A stretch of DNA of 39,610 bases. Origin: Methanobacteriota archaeon (lineage in GTDB: Archaea > Methanobacteriota_B > Thermococci > Methanofastidiosales > Methanofastidiosaceae). Shown here piece after piece: positions 20,094 through 28,981 of the stretch (position 1 is its first letter; each line of letters starts with the position of its first letter). The notes below the pieces were generated by a model that did no database searches, was not told where the DNA came from, and saw nothing but the letters and a program-made list of their open reading frames with translations. The stretch is taken from NCBI GenBank assembly GCA_023622545.1, contig JAMNZA010000021.1, positions 1 to 39,610 on the forward strand, written 5' to 3'. The position numbers were made by a program, and so were the translations under genes.

Positions 20094-20528
20094 ATGCCAA
20101 GAGCAAGGAAGAAAAGATGTATCTATGTAGATACAAATGCACGTTATTTTAAGCCTAGGGGCGTTCCACTAAATGAACTTGATATTATTCAGCTTACCTT
20201 CGAAGAGCTTGAGGCTATTAGGCTAAAGGATTTATTGGGATTAGAACAGACCGAGGCCTCTGAAAAAATGGGTGTTTCTCAACCTACTTTTCATAGAATA
20301 TTAAAAGAAGCAAGAGCAAAAGTCTCTGACGCTTTGGTAAACTCCAAAGCAATAGAAATATATGGCGGTGACTATACTATGGCAAATAGACAAGTTATAT
20401 GCTTAACATGCCATAATGTATGGGAAATCTCTGACTCTTCTAAAGAAGAGAAAATTGTATGCCCAAAATGTAAGGGTAATCTCGTAAAAGATGCTAATGT
20501 TTGCCATAAAGAGTGTGAGCAAATTTAA
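20094..20528 (+). CDS. DUF134 family DNA-binding protein
   Basis: LTFEELEAIRLKDLLGLEQTEASEKMGVSQPTFHRILKEARAKVSDALVNSKAIEIYGG plus C-terminal zinc ribbon (CLTCHNVW...CPKC). Confidence 0.92.
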   Translation: MPRARKKRCIYVDTNARYFKPRGVPLNELDIIQLTFEELEAIRLKDLLGLEQTEASEKMGVSQPTFHRILKEARAKVSDALVNSKAIEIYGGDYTMANRQVICLTCHNVWEISDSSKEEKIVCPKCKGNLVKDANVCHKECEQI

Positions 20529-20547
20529 CTTAGTATAGGAGAAAAAT

Positions 20548-20916
20548 ATGAAAGTTGCTATACCTACAGATACAAATGGAGGTCTTTCTAGTATAGTATA
20601 TAATCACTTTGGTATGGCTCCAACTTATACGGTTATTGAGATAATAAACAATGAAATTAAAGATGTTGAAATTATAGACAACACGAGCGACCATTTTGGG
20701 GGCTCAGAAAGCCCTGTTGATCTACTTCTGAAAAAGAATGTTGGAATTGTAATTTGTTCAAATTTAGGCCCTCATGCTATGATTGCTCTTAGAGACTTAG
20801 GATTTGATATTTTCTTTACAAAAAGAGATAATGTTAAAGAAATTGTTGAAAATTTTATTAGTGGAAAACTACAAAGATTTTACGAGGATAAAGCTTCTTG
20901 CGATAAAAAACTATAA
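20548..20916 (+). CDS. Dinitrogenase iron-molybdenum cofactor biosynthesis (NifX/NifB C-terminal-like) protein
   Basis: MKVAIPTDTNGGLSSIVYNHFGMAPTYTVIEIINNEIKDVEII; follows DUF134. Confidence 0.88.
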   Translation: MKVAIPTDTNGGLSSIVYNHFGMAPTYTVIEIINNEIKDVEIIDNTSDHFGGSESPVDLLLKKNVGIVICSNLGPHAMIALRDLGFDIFFTKRDNVKEIVENFISGKLQRFYEDKASCDKKL

Positions 20917-21504
20917 TTTATAATTCTTAATCTTCTTAATCCAGTAGTTTGAATAAATAGCCCCTATAGGATTGTGAGCTAATACTCTATCTTTTACAAT
21001 AAGGACAGTAGTCGGAGCTTTTGAGTATTTAATAAATAACGAATCATGCCCTACACAAAGCCCTACAACTATATTAAATTCAGTTTTTTCATTTTCTAAT
21101 AATTTTGCCTGACCTATAGGATTACAGGAAGATTCATTTAGATCCCCTGATAAAGTTTTAGTGACACCAAAACTTCCCTTGCCGATGCCACATGTTTTAC
21201 ATATAGCAAGTGCAACCTGAAATCCTTTTTCTTCTAGTAATTCAGTGAGAACTTGAGCTTCGTTTTTAAGCCCTACACATGACGCAATACCTAACTTTTT
21301 ATAATTCATTCTTTTAGAAAATTCGATTAATTCGAGGACTCTTGGTAATTTCATGTATGCATCGACTTCTAATTCTGTCGAAGTTACATAAAAGTTAAGA
21401 TTTTCTTCTTTTCTTACTTCATTCTGCGCATAATCACTTATTTCTTTTTCATAACAATTGATTCCTTCCATACAGAAAGAATCTTCACAATCATTGCATC
21501 TCAT
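20911..21504 (-). CDS. DUF1847 metal-binding protein
   Basis: CNDCEDSFCMEG N-term, KLGIASCVGLKNEAQVL, CKTCGIGKGSFG, CNPIGQAKLLE, GLCVGHDSLFIKYSKAPTTVLIVKDRVLAHNP. Confidence 0.85.
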   Translation of the reverse strand: MRCNDCEDSFCMEGINCYEKEISDYAQNEVRKEENLNFYVTSTELEVDAYMKLPRVLELIEFSKRMNYKKLGIASCVGLKNEAQVLTELLEEKGFQVALAICKTCGIGKGSFGVTKTLSGDLNESSCNPIGQAKLLENEKTEFNIVVGLCVGHDSLFIKYSKAPTTVLIVKDRVLAHNPIGAIYSNYWIKKIKNYKL

Positions 21505-21538
21505 AAAGAATATAAAAAAAACTAATTTAAAAACTTAC

Positions 21539-22510
21539 TTATTTTATTCCTGTTATAATATCTGTATTGAAATCGAATAAAGTCTTTTTTTGATTGTTGT
21601 CTACTAAAGTCATGACATTATCCTTAGTAACTTTGCCTACAACTCTAGCTTCAACTTTTTGCTTTTTGAATAGATTTAATATTTTATCAGTATTTTCTGG
21701 AGCTGAAGTTAGTGTAAATCCATATCCAGGATAAATCTTTAACCAATCTATAAAATCAAGAGTATCGGGCCTTTGTATATCTTCAACATTAATAATTGCA
21801 CCTTTTCCTGATGTTTCAAGCAACATTCCAATAGTTCCTAAGATACCGGGATTAGAGATATCTTTTGCTGCAAAAGAAAGTTCTTTTTCTGCTATTTCAT
21901 TCATTACTTTTAATTTCGAGATACACTCTTCAGAAGATTTGTTAAGTGTGGTGTCCCAGTTAAGGAAATTATTATACTGTCGTCCATTCATATCCATAGC
22001 AAGTATTATGTCTTCTCCTTCTTTTGCAGAAAAACTTGAAAGAATTTTTGTAGCATTTCCCATAATTGAAACTGAAACGGTAGTAGTTTCAGTATCAGGA
22101 TGAAGATGTCCCCCTACCATAGGAACTTTAAATTTATCACACCCTGTTTTGATACCTTCAAGTAAATCCTTACAATTATCGGTCTTTTTCAAAGACATAA
22201 TATTAACCATAGCAATTGGAGTACCTCCCATTGCATAGATATCATTAACATTTACAAGAACGGAACAGTATCCTGCCCAAAAAAGATCTTTAAGAAGACT
22301 TGCCCATATCCCATCTGCAGCTAAAAGAAGATAATTGCAATCATTCTTTAAAACTGCTGCATCATCACCAAAATCAATGACAGTATTCCCATAATTAGAA
22401 TATGGTTTGAATTGGTTAATGAGATGTTTAATTGGATTTTTCCTTTTAACGCCTTCATAATTTCGGATTTCATTAACAATTCTGTTTAGGTCTACCATAT
22501 TTTTCAACAA
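21539..22510 (-). CDS. AIR synthase-related protein, methanogenesis marker protein 2-like
   Basis: IDFGDDAAVLKNDCNYLLLAADGIWASLL...GYCSVLVNVNDIYAMGGTPIAMVNIMS...GGHLHPDTETTTVSVSIMGNA. Confidence 0.8.
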   Translation of the reverse strand: MLKNMVDLNRIVNEIRNYEGVKRKNPIKHLINQFKPYSNYGNTVIDFGDDAAVLKNDCNYLLLAADGIWASLLKDLFWAGYCSVLVNVNDIYAMGGTPIAMVNIMSLKKTDNCKDLLEGIKTGCDKFKVPMVGGHLHPDTETTTVSVSIMGNATKILSSFSAKEGEDIILAMDMNGRQYNNFLNWDTTLNKSSEECISKLKVMNEIAEKELSFAAKDISNPGILGTIGMLLETSGKGAIINVEDIQRPDTLDFIDWLKIYPGYGFTLTSAPENTDKILNLFKKQKVEARVVGKVTKDNVMTLVDNNQKKTLFDFNTDIITGIK

Positions 22511-22542
22511 GCGGGTAAAGACTAAGATATTTATAAAAGTTT

Positions 22543-23055
22543 TTATTTAAGTATGCTTTCCATGAATTTTCTAATCTCAGTAGGTGTAGATGACTCAAGC
22601 CCATATATTTCTGAGAACTTATGAGTTGTCTTTAAAATCTTTGTTTTCCCACAAGGCTCTGCATCCAATAATCCTGCTTCAACAAGTATTTTTACGTGCT
22701 CATAACATTGACTTCCCCTATATTTGACCAAATCTGATTTTTTTAAAGGTTGTTTGTAAGCTATAATGGCCAATGTTTTCAGCACCCCTCCCCTAATTTC
22801 TGATTTAGGGGCAAAATCAGCTGTTAATAAAGAATATTCGTTTCTTACTTGCATTGTGTAGCGGTCCTCAACTGCCCTTATTATCTCAATAGAACTACCT
22901 CTGTCCTTGTAATCTTTAGAAATATTTTCAATTAATCCTTCCACATATTCCCTATCCTTTAATCCAAGTTTTTTAAGTAATTTTGATATAGGGATTGGTT
23001 CGCCTGAAATAAAAAGTATTGCTTCAATTGAAGCCTTGTCTTTTGCTATATCCAT
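22543..23055 (-). CDS. scpB: Segregation and condensation protein B
   Basis: IEAILFISGEPIPISKLLKKLGL...LKTLAIIAYKQPLKKSDLVKYRGSQCYEHVKILVEAGLL. Confidence 0.93.
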   Translation of the reverse strand: MDIAKDKASIEAILFISGEPIPISKLLKKLGLKDREYVEGLIENISKDYKDRGSSIEIIRAVEDRYTMQVRNEYSLLTADFAPKSEIRGGVLKTLAIIAYKQPLKKSDLVKYRGSQCYEHVKILVEAGLLDAEPCGKTKILKTTHKFSEIYGLESSTPTEIRKFMESILK

Positions 23056-23172
23056 AAAAATAATATTATTGATATATTTATATACTTTGCAGTTTTGAAC
23101 TTTGTTTTAGCTAAACATTTAATAAAAAGAAACTTTTTTAATCTATTTGTCCTGAGAAAGATAGGTGTATTA

Positions 23173-24447
23173 ATGGAACTAGAAAGAATTGTTGAAAAAA
23201 CAATGAATTTTATTAATTCTGATGGGGACGTTTTTGGTCAAAAAATAAAAGTAATTTCTTATGATATAGAAAAAAATAATGTAGAAATTGGTGAGGAAAA
23301 AGAAACAATTGGAATTGGTGTGAGGGTATTTGAAGGAAAAAAACAAGGATTTTCATTCACAAATAACATAAATTTCTTGGAAGAATGCGTAAGAACAGCA
23401 TATAAAGTCCTTAATGTTTCAAGAGAAAGAGAAGATTTTGATAGTCTACCTTCTCCTAAAAAAATTAAAAAACGGAATCTAGTAGACAATTCACTTTATT
23501 CGATTTCTTCAGAGGATTTAATGGATTTCTCTATAGATATGATCCAAAGTTGTGAAGAATCGGGGGGCACTCCTTCTTCAGGTAGTACAAATCTTACCTA
23601 TCAAGAAGAAGCAATATCCACTTCAACGGGAATAAATCTAAGCCAAAAATACGCAACTTTATTTGGTTACATTTCTTCAATTTACAAGGATAATGACGTT
23701 TCCACTGGATTTGATTTTAATATAATGAGGAAGACTTTTGATTTTAAAGAAATTGGTAAAAAGGCTGCTTACAAAGCCAAAGAAACTAGTAACGCAAAGA
23801 AGATTGAATCTATGTACTCTGAAGTTATTCTGGAACCTGAAGCTGTTTCATCTTTATTGTCTAACACATTTATATCCCATCTTTATGCTGAAAGTGTCGA
23901 TAAAGACAGAAGTTATCTTAAAGGGAAGATTGGAGAAAAAATTTCAAATCTTACTATGATAGATGATGGAACGATTGATTATGGTGTTGGTACTTCCGAC
24001 TTTGATGGTGATGGCAATCCAACTAAAAAAAATGTTATTCTTGAAGATGGAATACTAAAGCAATATCTATACGATGATTTTTATGCTAAAAAATTTGGAG
24101 TTGAATCTACTGGGAATTCAGATAGGGACTACAAATCACTCCCCTCAATAGGAACAACTAACTTCATAATCGATGGAAAGAAAATTGAAGGCATAAAAAA
24201 AGGTTTTGTTATCCATGAATTAAGAGGTGCACACACTGCAAATCCTATTTCAGGCGATTTTTCAGTCGAAATATCGAGTGGATTTTATATAAATAATGGA
24301 GAAAAAATTCATCCAATAAAACATGGAATGATAACTGGTAATATATTTGAACTACTAGCTAATGTTAAAGGTGTGCATGGAGAATTAAAGGATACAGGAG
24401 GTTTAATAACTCCTTCAATCGTATGTGAAGTAAAGGTGATTGGATGA
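23173..24447 (+). CDS. TldE/PmbA-type protein (TldD/PmbA family)
   Basis: TPSSGSTNLTYQEEAISTSTGI, GDFSVEISSGFYINNGEKIHPIKHGMITGNIFELL; lacks a TldD-type HExxxH. Start placed at internal ATG. Confidence 0.88.
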   Translation: MELERIVEKTMNFINSDGDVFGQKIKVISYDIEKNNVEIGEEKETIGIGVRVFEGKKQGFSFTNNINFLEECVRTAYKVLNVSREREDFDSLPSPKKIKKRNLVDNSLYSISSEDLMDFSIDMIQSCEESGGTPSSGSTNLTYQEEAISTSTGINLSQKYATLFGYISSIYKDNDVSTGFDFNIMRKTFDFKEIGKKAAYKAKETSNAKKIESMYSEVILEPEAVSSLLSNTFISHLYAESVDKDRSYLKGKIGEKISNLTMIDDGTIDYGVGTSDFDGDGNPTKKNVILEDGILKQYLYDDFYAKKFGVESTGNSDRDYKSLPSIGTTNFIIDGKKIEGIKKGFVIHELRGAHTANPISGDFSVEISSGFYINNGEKIHPIKHGMITGNIFELLANVKGVHGELKDTGGLITPSIVCEVKVIG

Positions 24448-24971
24448 TAGCTGTAGTGGGTATGCCTGGATCGGGTAAAAGCGAATTTCTTAATGTGGCT
24501 TTAAATTTTGGTTACCGTTTCATATCTATGGGAGACGTAGTAAGGGAAGAAACTGTCAAGATGGGATACAAGATAGAAGAAAGTGGAAAAGTTGCACAGA
24601 TGCTTAGAGATAAAGATGGCCTAGATGCAATTGCAATTTTGACTTTAGACCGGATCCGCGAGAATCATGATAATAAATTTATAATAGAAGGAATAAGGGG
24701 GATTAAGGAAATAGAAAGATTTAGAAAAGAAATTAATTTTTTCCTAGTTGGGATTCATGCTTCGCCAAACATAAGATTTGAAAGATTAAAAAATAGAGGA
24801 AGAGAGGACGATCCTAAATCATTTGAAGATTTTTATTCTAGGGACGTAAGAGAGCTATCGTGGGGATTAGGAGAAGCTTTTGCACTTTCAGATATCATAA
24901 TTAATAATAATTCAACTTTAGATAATTTTAGAATAGAAATAGAAGCGGTGATAAAAAAATATGGACTTTAA
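24444..24971 (+). CDS. UPF0200 family P-loop nucleotide kinase-like protein
   Basis: MIAVVGMPGSGKSEF Walker A, FISMGDVVREE, LSWGLGEAFALSDIIINN. Confidence 0.85.
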   Translation: MIAVVGMPGSGKSEFLNVALNFGYRFISMGDVVREETVKMGYKIEESGKVAQMLRDKDGLDAIAILTLDRIRENHDNKFIIEGIRGIKEIERFRKEINFFLVGIHASPNIRFERLKNRGREDDPKSFEDFYSRDVRELSWGLGEAFALSDIIINNNSTLDNFRIEIEAVIKKYGL

Positions 24972-25338
24972 AATAAAAGTTTCTGCAGAAATAAAGTCAA
25001 CAGAAAATCTAGAAAAGGTTAAAAAATCAATATTAAATATATTTCCTGACTTAAAAGTTGAAGAGCGAGATAATGAAGTTATTGGTTCATCCGAAGAGGA
25101 AGATGTCCTTTCGAGATTTATAGAACTTGCATATTCAGAAGCGATAAGAGATAGTGTGAATATGGTTCTTAAAGAAGGCTCGCGAGGAAATAAAATATCT
25201 TTTTCAATTAATAAACAAGCTGCTTATGCAGGAAGATTAAATCTATCAAAAGAATCCCCGCTTGGACCAATAAGAATTAAAATTTATGTAGAAGAGCCTT
25301 ATGATTTCATAGATAAGATGATACCAAAGACAATATAA
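24961..25338 (+). CDS. UPF0201 family protein
   Basis: IKVSAEIKSTENLEKVKKSILNIFPDLKVE...SFSINKQAAYAGRLNLSKESPLGPIRI; overlaps UPF0200 gene. Confidence 0.85.
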   Translation: MDFKIKVSAEIKSTENLEKVKKSILNIFPDLKVEERDNEVIGSSEEEDVLSRFIELAYSEAIRDSVNMVLKEGSRGNKISFSINKQAAYAGRLNLSKESPLGPIRIKIYVEEPYDFIDKMIPKTI

Positions 25339-25344
25339 TTAATA

Positions 25345-26073
25345 CTATCTTAAGTAATTCCAATTTTCACTACTATATTTTTCATTTGCTAGATTAGTGG
25401 CAATTAATAATTCCTCTTTTGAGATAATACTTTCTTCAAAAGATCCAAAAATATCTTTGAATCCTTCTTTTAATGCATTAATTAAAATCTCTTTTTTATA
25501 TTTATAACTCTCTTTATTAAGTGTTGTTACTCTATTTTGTATTTCTATTTTTTTCTCAGATATCTTAAGTGCCTTTTCCATTGTATCTATACTAGTGTCA
25601 TAGATTATTGTTCCATGCTGTAAAATTGTTCCATTTCTTCTTGTTTGAGCAGACCCTGAAATTTTCTTTGAGTTAAGTATTAGATCGTTAAGGGGTTTAA
25701 ACTCGGCCTTAATGTTAAGTTTTTTTAATCCGGATATTATACCCCCATACAAAAACTCAAATGATTCAAGTATATTATCAGGAGCTTTTTTTTCTGAAAT
25801 TATTATAGAATAAGTAATTTCCCCAAATTTATCATGAAACACATTTCCTCCTCCAGTTATTCTTCTTACATAATCTATATTATTATTTTTACAAAAATCT
25901 AAATCAATTGAAAAATCAATTCTTTGAAAATATCCAATAGATACGCATGACGGATTGAAGGAGTAAAACCTGAAAGTATCTTCTATTTTATTCTGCCCCC
26001 TAAGAATCAATAGTGCCTCATCAATCCCCATAGATAAATGACCATTATCTTCCCTGTACTCAATATATCTCAC
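25345..26073 (-). CDS. Lipoate-protein ligase A family (biotin/lipoate A/B ligase domain)
   Basis: FYSFNPSCVSIGYFQ, DYVRRITGGGNVFHDKFGEITYSII, SAQTRRNGTILQHGTI. Confidence 0.88.
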   Translation of the reverse strand: MRYIEYREDNGHLSMGIDEALLILRGQNKIEDTFRFYSFNPSCVSIGYFQRIDFSIDLDFCKNNNIDYVRRITGGGNVFHDKFGEITYSIIISEKKAPDNILESFEFLYGGIISGLKKLNIKAEFKPLNDLILNSKKISGSAQTRRNGTILQHGTIIYDTSIDTMEKALKISEKKIEIQNRVTTLNKESYKYKKEILINALKEGFKDIFGSFEESIISKEELLIATNLANEKYSSENWNYLR

Positions 26074-26124
26074 AAATATACTTCCACAGAAAGCTATTTA
26101 TATGTTTAGATAAACAAAATCATT

Positions 26125-26207
26125 GGGAAGGGAAATGGAGGAAAAATTTAGAATCCTCTCATATTTTTTCACCTCTAGTGCTAAATTTCCCTTCCCTCGT
26201 TAGAGGG
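26125..26207 (+). promoter_or_regulatory. Structured leader candidate: 12-bp perfect inverted repeat overlapping a second hairpin upstream of the HTH-hef operon
   Basis: GGGAAGGGAAAT (26125-26136) pairs with ATTTCCCTTCCC (26185-26196); CCCTC GTTA GAGGG (26194-26207) forms an overlapping hairpin; SD GGAGGG at 26212-26217. Confidence 0.55.
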
Positions 26208-26222
26208 CTTAGGAGGGATTTT

Positions 26223-26438
26223 ATGTATCAAAGAATTTTAAGAATACTTGAGAATGAAGAATCGCCAGTTCCAGCAGAGACAATAAGTGATAAAACAAAA
26301 GAGAGCCTAATGAAAACAAAATCTCTTTTATTGAGACTACAAGAAGAAGGAAAAATAGAAAGTTGTAAAAAAGATGATATTTTACTCTGGCAAATAAAGA
26401 AAAAGGACGAAACTGAAAAGAAATTTGAAAGATGGTAA
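26223..26438 (+). CDS. Small HTH-like protein preceding hef
   Basis: MYQRILRILENEESPVPAETISDKTKESLMKTKSLLLRLQEEGKIESCKKDDILLWQIKK; SD AGGAGGG before ATG; 3 nt before hef ATG. Confidence 0.75.
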   Translation: MYQRILRILENEESPVPAETISDKTKESLMKTKSLLLRLQEEGKIESCKKDDILLWQIKKKDETEKKFERW

Positions 26439-26441
26439 GAT

Positions 26442-28649
26442 ATGGCTTTAACACACCCCCTTATTAAAGGGGATATCTCACCTAGAGCCTATCAAGAAAC
26501 GATTTTTGTAAAAAGCAAAGATAAAAATACATTAGCAATTTTACCTACTGGTCTGGGTAAAACTTACATTGGGATTCTATTGGCTGCATATACATTGCAC
26601 TCTCTAGAAAAGAAAGTATTAGTTCTTGCACCAACCAAACCTCTTGCTGAACAGCATTTAAAATCATTTTCTGAAGTTATTAATTTAGAAAAAGAATATT
26701 TTTCAATATTGACAGGCACGGTATCACCTTCTAAAAGAGATGAACTTTATGATAAATCTTTAGTCATAATTGCAACGCCCCAAGTAATTGAAAATGATAT
26801 CTTAGCTGGAAGGATAAATCTAAATAATTTTGGTCTGATCATCTTTGATGAAGCTCATAGAGCAGTTGGAGATTATGCGTATACTTACATTGCAGAAAAA
26901 GCTAAATCTACAAATATAAGGCTCCTTGGATTAACGGCATCGCCTTCTTCCGATAAACAGAAAATGAAGGAGATCATTAATACTCTCGGCATAGAAAATA
27001 TAGAAATCAGAAACGAAAATTCTCCGGATGTTAAGGCTTACGTACAAGATGTTGATATCTCGTGGATATCAGTAAAGCTTCCAGAAGAATTTCTTGAGAT
27101 AATAAGATTACTAGAAGTTTTATTGAAAAAAGAGATCACAATTCTTAAAGATTTAGACTTTGTATCTTCTCAAGAAGTTAATAAAAAAGAAATCTTGGAT
27201 GCAGTATTAAAAATAAATAATAAAATTAAGAATGCTCCATTTAATGAAAAATCAATTTATTATAGTGCATTAAAATCTCAAGCAAAAGCCTTGAAAATTC
27301 ATCATGCACTTGAGTTATTAGAAACGCAAGGTATATCTCCCCTTATATCATACTTCAAAAGAATGCGCGAAAGTAAAAGCCGTTCGTCTTCAGAGTTATT
27401 GTCAGATAAAACAATAATAAAAATAATAACAATTGCAGATAAAATAAATAAAGAGGGCATAGAGCATCCAAAGCTTTCAAAATTATATGATTTAGTTGTT
27501 AAAGAAGCCAGTAACAGGAAAAATATGATCGTATTTTCTCATTATAGAGATACCACTATGAGAATTGTAAAAGAGTTAAATAAACTAGAAAATGTAAAGG
27601 CCGAAAGATTTGTTGGGCAGGCTTCTAAGAAGGGAGATGAAGGGCTATCCCAGAAAAAGCAGAAAGAAATAATTGATAAGTTCAGATCCGGAGAGTTTAA
27701 TGTACTTGTTGCAACTTCTGTTGCAGAAGAAGGGCTTGATATACCGGAAGTAGATATGGTTATATTATTTGAACCGGTACCATCAGAGATAAGATCCATA
27801 CAGAGAAGAGGAAGAACTGCAAGAAAAAGAAGTGGCGAAGTAGTTATATTAATGGCAGAGAAAACTAGGGATGAAGGATATTATTGGGCAAGTAAAAAGA
27901 AAGAGAAACAGATGAAAAATACAGTTATGGAAATAAATAGAGAATTTAGAAATAATGAAGGCATAGTAAAGGAAGAAACATCACAAAGTACACTTAAAGA
28001 TTTTATTCATTTGCCCGAAATAATTGCGGATGATAGGGAAGATAAAAAAGTATTAAAAATATTATCTGAGATCTCCACTCTTAAAATAAATCGTCTTGAA
28101 ATTGGAGATTATATAATTTCAAACAGAGTAGGAGTTGAAAGAAAATCGTCAAATGATTTTATCGAATCCCTTATTGCTGGAAAACTATTTTCTCAACTTA
28201 TGCCTTTGTCTAAAACTTTTGAGATTCCGATACTTATAGTTGAAGGTGAAGATATCTATTCCATAAGAAATATGGATGAAAGATCTATTCGCGGAGCGAT
28301 TATCTCTGCAATGATCGATTTTAGAATCCGCATAATTTTTACTAAAAATCAAGAAGAAACTTCAAAATTATTAGTCGAAATTTCATCTAGAGAACAGAAG
28401 GAAAAGGAGAGGATTCCATCAATTAGAGGAGAAAAGAAAGTAATGAGCTTAAAGGAAAAACAGATATTTATTATCGAGGGACTTCCAGAAGTATCCTCAG
28501 TACTTTCGAGGAGATTATTGGACAAATTTGGAAGTGTTTTTGGGGTTTTTAATGCTGACGAACATCAGCTAAAAGAAGTTGAAGGTGTTGGAGAGATAAA
28601 AGCAAAAAAAATAAAAGAAGTTATAGACTCTAAATATGAAGATATATGA
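26442..28649 (+). CDS. hef: Hef: archaeal FANCM/XPF-type helicase-nuclease
   Basis: LPTGLGKTYI, DEAHRAVG, LLGLTASPSS, ATSVAEEGLDIPEVDMVI, RRGRTARKRSG; C-term VGVERKSSNDFIESL nuclease (ERK) and HhH region. Confidence 0.96.
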   Translation: MALTHPLIKGDISPRAYQETIFVKSKDKNTLAILPTGLGKTYIGILLAAYTLHSLEKKVLVLAPTKPLAEQHLKSFSEVINLEKEYFSILTGTVSPSKRDELYDKSLVIIATPQVIENDILAGRINLNNFGLIIFDEAHRAVGDYAYTYIAEKAKSTNIRLLGLTASPSSDKQKMKEIINTLGIENIEIRNENSPDVKAYVQDVDISWISVKLPEEFLEIIRLLEVLLKKEITILKDLDFVSSQEVNKKEILDAVLKINNKIKNAPFNEKSIYYSALKSQAKALKIHHALELLETQGISPLISYFKRMRESKSRSSSELLSDKTIIKIITIADKINKEGIEHPKLSKLYDLVVKEASNRKNMIVFSHYRDTTMRIVKELNKLENVKAERFVGQASKKGDEGLSQKKQKEIIDKFRSGEFNVLVATSVAEEGLDIPEVDMVILFEPVPSEIRSIQRRGRTARKRSGEVVILMAEKTRDEGYYWASKKKEKQMKNTVMEINREFRNNEGIVKEETSQSTLKDFIHLPEIIADDREDKKVLKILSEISTLKINRLEIGDYIISNRVGVERKSSNDFIESLIAGKLFSQLMPLSKTFEIPILIVEGEDIYSIRNMDERSIRGAIISAMIDFRIRIIFTKNQEETSKLLVEISSREQKEKERIPSIRGEKKVMSLKEKQIFIIEGLPEVSSVLSRRLLDKFGSVFGVFNADEHQLKEVEGVGEIKAKKIKEVIDSKYEDI

Positions 28650-28734
28650 TTTCACTATTGACTAACAATAATTAACCAAAAGATTTAAATATTAGAAAGC
28701 AATATTCTATTTCAGCATTGAAAGGTGAAATTAT

Positions 28735-28896
28735 ATGAGAGGAAATAATGATGCAGAAGCAAGAAAATTATTTAAACAGGCTAAAAGAATGAAAGAAAGG
28801 GCAGAAATTAATATTAAGAAGAGAAATTTCTTTTTAGCTTCTATCGAAATAGATGTTGCTAACAAACTTCTTGAAGAAGGGAGTAAATTTCTTTAA
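28735..28896 (+). CDS. Small uncharacterised basic/helical protein (53 aa), not in the supplied ORF track
   Basis: MRGNNDAEARKLFKQAKRMKERAEINIKKRNFFLASIEIDVANKLLEEGSKFL; AAAGGTG upstream of ATG. Confidence 0.65.
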   Translation: MRGNNDAEARKLFKQAKRMKERAEINIKKRNFFLASIEIDVANKLLEEGSKFL

Positions 28897-28981
28897 GTTT
28901 TTTTAATTAGAGAATTCTTAGCCTATTGCCTTAATACAAATATGCAATAGCCTTATATACGAAATTATAAAATTTAGAACA

